DNA of 64,000 nt, from contig PDUO01000038.1 in NCBI GenBank assembly GCA_003008705.1, forward strand, positions 124,001 to 188,000, given 5' to 3'. The notes beneath the pieces are model-generated. The model did not search any database and was not told where the DNA came from. It was given only the letters and a program-made list of their open reading frames with translations. Made by a program: the position numbers and the translations under genes. Positions within the stretch are counted from its first letter, which is position 1, and every line of letters starts with the position of its first letter. Source of the DNA: Pezicula radicicola (lineage: Eukaryota; Ascomycota; Leotiomycetes; Helotiales; Dermateaceae). Below are positions 59,452 through 64,000 of the stretch, piece by piece.

Positions 59452-60126
59452 ATGTTCCTGGCTCCAAGTTTCCCTGCAGGCTCTACCGTTCTCATCACCG
59501 GCGCAAATGGCCATGTAGCTCAACATCTTGTTCAGCAGCTTCTGAAAATTCCTTTAATCAAGGTCAGAGCAACTGTGAGTTCAACTTCATCGGGAGCTGG
59601 TCTTGAGCAGGTATTCCGACAGCTATTTTGTCACGTACATGACATCAAAAAAGGTTGCAGAAAGGAGCGCGTGGGACTGGTACGCTCAGCACAAGCCAAA
59701 ATGGGACCTCTCTTTCATCAATCCAACATATATCGCCGGCCCCTACATATTACCAACATCTCGAGACAATATGAGCTACAGCTGTCAGCTCATTTGCAAT
59801 GTCGCTCTTTCAAAGCCTAATGACAGCCTTCCTATCGTTGACTTTCCTAATTGGGTCGACGTGCGCGATGTTGCACGTGCACACTTGCGAGCTCTGGCCG
59901 ACCGCAAGCAAGGGGTGAGCGATTCATCCTGGCGCCAAACAAGGTGCCATACTCGGCAATCGCAAAAATTGCCAGAGAACGTCTTGGTTTACATCCTTCA
60001 GAGGAGATTCAAGAGCTTCCGTCGATGTACGACGTAGAATCGAGAAACTGCGATTCAATCCTGGGAATGACACCATGGATTCCTTTCGAGGATACGGTCG
60101 TGGATCTGGTCAAACAAGTATTGTGA
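59452..60126 (+). pseudogene. NAD(P)-dependent reductase (extended SDR), internal deletion
   Basis: The 5' part (from ATG 59452) has a clean nucleotide-binding motif, LITGANGHVAQHLVQQLL; about 45 codons on, the match jumps straight to the active-site region VTYMTSKKVAERSAWDW (YxxxK), so roughly 100 residues expected between them are gone. The join lies near 59574-59625, where a 36-base GTGAGT...GAGCAG stretch may be the remnant of an intron. After the YxxxK region the frame shifts once more near 59910 (one G lost from a run of Gs) before FILAPNKVPYSAIAKIARE and a normal C-terminus ending at 60126. Same superfamily as the gene at 7052-8080 but a different subgroup. Cannot be functional. Confidence 0.78.
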
Positions 60127-61763
60127 AGTTAAGGTGTGAAGTCAGAGTAGTTATATCTTGATAGCGAAAAAAAACTTTCACGTCTCCTTGCGTACCACTT
60201 GTGCTTTACAGCCTCCCTGAAGTGGGCTTGTGAAAGCGTGCTCGGTGTAGTATTCCTTGACATGATCTGGACGAATATACTAGATGCACGTAGCCATTGT
60301 GTATCGGGGTCCTTCTCAGATCCATACGGGCAAGCGGATCCTTTTTTACGGCTAATAAGCGTAGTGTACTTTGGGGCCCACGTAGCCTTTGCCAATGCAT
60401 TCCCAATGACCTCCCTTATCGCATGTCCCTATATCCAGTCTCCAAACCTGCCAGCCTCGTGGCATGATCCTTAGCAGCGAAAATATAGGCGCCTGCGAGC
60501 GCATGCTATGCGGGGGGTCGAAGGTGTGTCGTTACGCATCGTACATAACTACGGCAATTCGGAAGCCTAGCCTCTCCTGGACCATAATACCTACACCGTG
60601 GACAGTCCGACAGAGGAGTGCGAAGGATAGGTAGAGCTTGGCAGAGACTTTGGAGCCATGAATTGAATGGATGATGTATGAAGTAGTTTGTTGGGGAGGG
60701 GGTACTCGGCGTAGATGCGCAGGTCCATTTCGAGGAGACCACATACAGTGACTTCTCCGGAATTGAGGTCGTCTTGAGGGTAATCGTACGTTGTTGCCGT
60801 GGATGGTGGGGAATCGAATGAAGAAGATGATGATGGAAGGTGGTGAATCTGAAGGTACGATGTAAATTTCAAGCGGGGACCCCAGTAGTGCGAGGGCCCC
60901 CCTCCTTAAATCACACAACTCCACTTGCACCTCGTGAGCTGCACCAAATCGATTCTACTACTGTACTCCGTACTGTACTTTCGTATGTACTTATCTAGGA
61001 GCACGACGAACCTCCTCCGTAGTTGCAGCAAATCCCAGTAAGCCCTTCGCCTACCAGTTACATCAGGACTCGTACGCCAAAGTCTTGGAGGTCATTCTAC
61101 CCCACACTAATCAGCCTCATCCTTTCTAGCGTCACAATTCGCGACACCAAAGCGGTATGCCTTGGAAGCGCGAAACAAACCATGGCTTCGACTCGCTACC
61201 ACATTCCCAGCCCACGGTCGAGGGTCGGTCCTGTCAAAGACGACCCTCTTACAGCCCCAACATGGGACCGCTCAGGCATCTACTAACAAAGTACGAAGGG
61301 TACTTCGTATAGAAGCGAGGTAGGGCATCAAGTTATTTAGCGAATAAATCGATTTCTTTTAATTATCTAATAGATATAGTTACATTATATATATACGCTT
61401 CTTTTCGTACAAATTATTTTATTTTATGTTTTCGTCTACCTACCCTTGTTTTACGCGATTCCTAAAGAGGACAGTTGACTTTGATCCCACGCTAGGGCTG
61501 CTAGAGGTTCTCCGATAGGAATGTGACGACTCTTGGTTCAACGTCAATGACGTTCAGGCATAGCCTTGGTGATTCTGAACACAAGCCCTGTTCTAATTGT
61601 GGCAACACCATAGATATGATTATTTTGCATCATCTCCGCTTAAGATAGATATGTAGTTTCTTATTAGAAGATCACTGTCTTTTCACGGAACCGATAATCA
61701 CCGACCTTTACCGACATTTACCGACATTCGGCCTACAACCTTTGTTGAAACATTTTGTACTGT
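60127..61763. other. Gene-poor stretch
   Basis: No gene is supported. Overlapping minus-strand frames at 60506-60930 and a plus-strand frame at 61023-61286 have no family match or splice logic. From 61290 the sequence becomes AT-rich toward the inverted-repeat element. A tactccgta 9-mer lies near 60964. Confidence 0.4.
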
Positions 61764-62214
61764 GTACCCCTGACCTCCGGTTCTCATTATTCGACCTACT
61801 ACCCCTGGTAGTGTGCCCGATTAAAACGAAACACTGGTTAAAACGTTACAGCTAAGTAAGGCATACAATATGTTAAATATATAGGAATAGTCAGTCAGAT
61901 AACTATCCTCTTAAGGAGGGTATTTCAAGTTCCTCTAGAATACAACACTTTTGCCTACATATTGCTCCTAATGACTATTCTGATTAACTTATTATAATGA
62001 TTCTCCCTCTCGCTTAGTATTGCACTTTTGATCCTCATTACATAAACTTGTACAAAAATGTATTATTGACTGTACAAGTCTACATTTTATAGGGTGGTTG
62101 CCTGCCCAAAAAGGTTAGCTGTTACGTTATGGCCAGTGTATCGTTTTGACCAGGCACACTACCAGATGTAATGAGTTAAGGAACGAGAACCATTATTCCG
62201 GAGGTCCGGGGTAC
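61764..62214. mobile_element. MITE-like element with about 90-bp terminal inverted repeats
   Basis: The left arm (about 61764-61856) and the right arm (about 62112-62214) are imperfect inverted copies of each other: the outer ends carry gtacccc/ggggtac, then dacctccgg-like and ctggtagtgtgcc blocks, then acactgg and acagcta. Arms differ mainly by C/T and G/A transitions, as RIP would leave. The 255-base interior is AT-rich with a smaller inverted pair (gaatagtca near 61885, tgactattc near 61973) and no open frame. No clear target-site duplication is seen. It fits a non-autonomous DNA transposon; superfamily cannot be told. Confidence 0.65.
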
Positions 62215-62416
62215 ATGATTATCCTACACGGTTATCATTTACCACAATTAACAACAACCGCCAATACCGTGGACGCATGGAAATGGACGTATGGAAAGGG
62301 ACTGGCCAATTCAGGCTGAGCTAAGAAGCCTGCACGATTACCCGAAACCGAAACCGTGGGGGACCTCCCACAGACTTCTCAACAACACCATTCTAATGTG
62401 GAAGTTCTTGAACTAA

Positions 62417-62740
62417 CTAACGTCCCTTGTGGAGAACATCTTCGATGCACCTGCAATCAATAAACTCCTGATGCGGTAGTCTAGCGGCTTCATATGGGTT
62501 CATTATTGATGAGGTAGTGGCAGTGAACAATAGTTCAAATCCAGGCCTCCTCGGAGCTAGGGATGATTTATTTATCTTCCCGGAAACGGTGCCATCGTTG
62601 TAACCGACTGGAAACGTTTCCAAAGCTTCCAGAATTGTAGGCATGAGCTGGATGCATAAGACTTGTTTAGGTGTACAAGACTGTTGGGACGAGTCCAGCC
62701 CCCACACACTTGCTAACAGAAATACTGTAGGCCAGGAAGG
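62417..62740 (-). other. Possible small secreted protein relic
   Basis: A minus-strand frame of about 105 codons ends in TAG at 62417-62419. Its upstream part (WPTVFLLASVWG) looks like a signal-peptide core, followed by a Cys-containing segment (CTPKQVLCIQLMPTILEAL). No ATG lies in this frame; an ATG at about 62771-62773 is one base out of phase, so a start-region frameshift is possible. No family recognised. Confidence 0.25.
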
Positions 62741-64000
62741 TGATTTCCATAGCCACTGCTCGCCATCCTGGGTTAATTTCCTTTTCTAGAAATATGAATC
62801 GCAACCTGCGCTGTTCAATGGCCTGACAATTTCACTTCTCTTGAAGTATTATCCGGTGTTAAGCGACGCTGTCTCCTTTTCATGCCCCAGTTAAGCGATA
62901 CCGCACGTGATCTCTCGAGCTCTCGGCACTTCTTTAGACCTAGACATTTAAAGTTTGTTGTGGCTGAAGACAGAGTTGTCCAATGCATGTTAAAAAAAAC
63001 TACAAGTACCAGGTTTTTCCCATCGAGTCTCGCGTTCTAGAAGTACAGGCAGACGTGTTGAGCAGCGCAATGAGGAGGGCATAAACTTCCTTGCTACCGT
63101 ACCTGCGGCGTCTGATATCAAGACAGGGTTAAGATTCTGAACCCCAGAGACCCCAAAGTCAACCAACAAAATTAACAAAGCACACCTAGCAATCCTCCGC
63201 ACTCCAAACCCCAAATCCCAACTCTCCAACAAGCTCTCAGCCAATCCAAACATCAATAATTCTCAAAATGACGTTACTTTACCCTTTATTCCCCTCCTTT
63301 CCTTGCATTCTCTCCTTATTTCTCCTCAAAATTCTCATGCTCCCCGTGAACACCCGCCTGGAGTCCCCGTTCAATCCCGCAGACGACCACATTCCTCTTT
63401 AGTCTAGATGCTTTTCCTCGACTTACCGAGCCGGAGTCGTACCGACATCTCCATAAATCCTCCACCTTTGGTTGACGCGGCCCGATTTCGAGACCCTAAG
63501 GTGGATATGAGAAGGTTTAAAGAAACAGGGGCTGTACTTGTACCCACTAGTGCAAGCGCCCAGAATTTGACAGCTTCTGCTGATCTGCCAGACTCCTGCA
63601 AGAAATGCTTGCTTTCTGTCAAGCCTTTTACGCACGTTCTTCTTCACCGCCATAATGGTTCGAGGTCTTGGGGAATACTTCGTGGGGCTCTGATTGTAGT
63701 TCTTGGCGCATACGTCGGCCTTTACAGGATCTAGCACCGGTTGGGGCCCGGTTTCTACTCCATACGGAGTAGAATGGTTTGCAATCTTCTCCATGCTCCA
63801 TGGAGACCGGAGAATCCTGACCATAACTGATAATAACTGTTACAATAGCAGATGACTGGCGGGTGACAGGTGGGATATGCCCACATGATAGAAGCGACGC
63901 CCGTTGGTAGGCTTCGGTGTTGCTCGGTATCTGATTTTTTTTTTTATAAAGCACCTGCTCCCAGTAGGTTTTCCCTTCTCTCGTCTCGTTCCCTCTTTCT
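62741..64000. other. Gene-poor right end
   Basis: No gene is supported to the end of the window. A 42-codon plus frame at 63268-63402 (hydrophobic start) and overlapping frames at 63404-63734 on both strands cannot be assigned. The run ends in a pyrimidine-rich stretch (63971-64000). Confidence 0.4.
63753..63774. repeat. Perfect 9-bp inverted repeat
   Basis: ttctactcc and ggagtagaa are separated by four bases. The core contains tacggagta, a 9-mer that recurs upstream of other genes here. Confidence 0.8.

Noticed and set aside
60506..60930. Overlapping minus-strand frames with Ser/Pro-rich peptides.
   Set aside because: No start context, splice logic or family match; the composition reflects the local base bias.
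62465..62545. tRNA-like A-box and B-box words (gcggtagtctagcgg, agttcaaatcc).
   Set aside because: Flanks do not pair into an acceptor stem and the T-arm does not close, so I do not call a tRNA.
1..64000. CRISPR arrays, rRNA and bacterial-type operons.
   Set aside because: None seen; gene structure is that of a fungal nuclear genome, and the 18-bp tandem arrays lack CRISPR-type unique spacers.

Overview
The window looks like a contig piece from a filamentous ascomycete (Pezizomycotina). Genes carry many short introns (about 42-106 nt) with GTRNGT-type donors and CTRAC/CTAAC-like branch sites. The gene families are typical of these fungi: HET domain, NACHT relic, dual-finger Zn2Cys6 regulator, NO VEIN/sacsin-like ATPase, CPSase-ATCase fusion and Yvc1-type TRP channel. 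A leotiomycete (Helotiales-type) origin is my guess from the gene content and is not proven. AT-rich gaps with TA-rich, transition-biased sequence suggest old RIP-like mutation of repeats.

Layout. (1) 0.9-4.3 kb: decayed accessory genes, namely a NACHT NTPase relic next to an 18-bp tandem repeat, a caspase-like protein that has lost its catalytic Cys and carries a TGA, and an unrecognised relic. (2) 4.6-10.7 kb: a regulator, an NAD(P)-dependent aldehyde/keto reductase and a 14-TM MFS exporter, resembling a small metabolite locus. The first two each have one in-frame stop. (3) 11-24.4 kb: a HET protein, a coiled-coil protein, an Hsp70-like ATPase with two GC-AG introns, and a large NO VEIN-like protein with one early TAG. 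(4) 24.7-25.6 kb: two unrecognised spliced fragments on opposite strands. (5) 27-35.4 kb: alpha/beta hydrolase, a large unknown protein, an HD-domain cyanamide hydratase-like protein and a KE4-type ZIP zinc transporter. (6) 36.6-51.9 kb: conserved core, with ura2 (pyrimidine synthesis) and a YVC1-like vacuolar channel sharing a repeat-bearing divergent intergenic region, then a secreted TAP-like serine peptidase. (7) 53-60.1 kb: MFS exporter, cytochrome P450, O-methyltransferase and NAD(P) reductase, all four broken. This reads as a dead secondary-metabolite tailoring cluster. (8) 61.8-62.2 kb: a MITE-like element with about 90-bp inverted termini. The remainder is gene-poor.

How the parts relate: the centre (27-52 kb) is ordinary housekeeping sequence with intact genes. 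Both flanks are accessory, rich in self-recognition or cell-death type families on the left and metabolite tailoring genes on the left and right, and they are decaying by single nonsense changes, one-base indels and one larger deletion. Several single-stop genes are otherwise intact over their full length, so three explanations stay open: true pseudogenes, sequencing error, or stops recoded in mRNA (for example A-to-I editing of UAG to UGG, known in some Pezizomycotina). All exon junctions were inferred by eye from reading-frame continuity and splice motifs.
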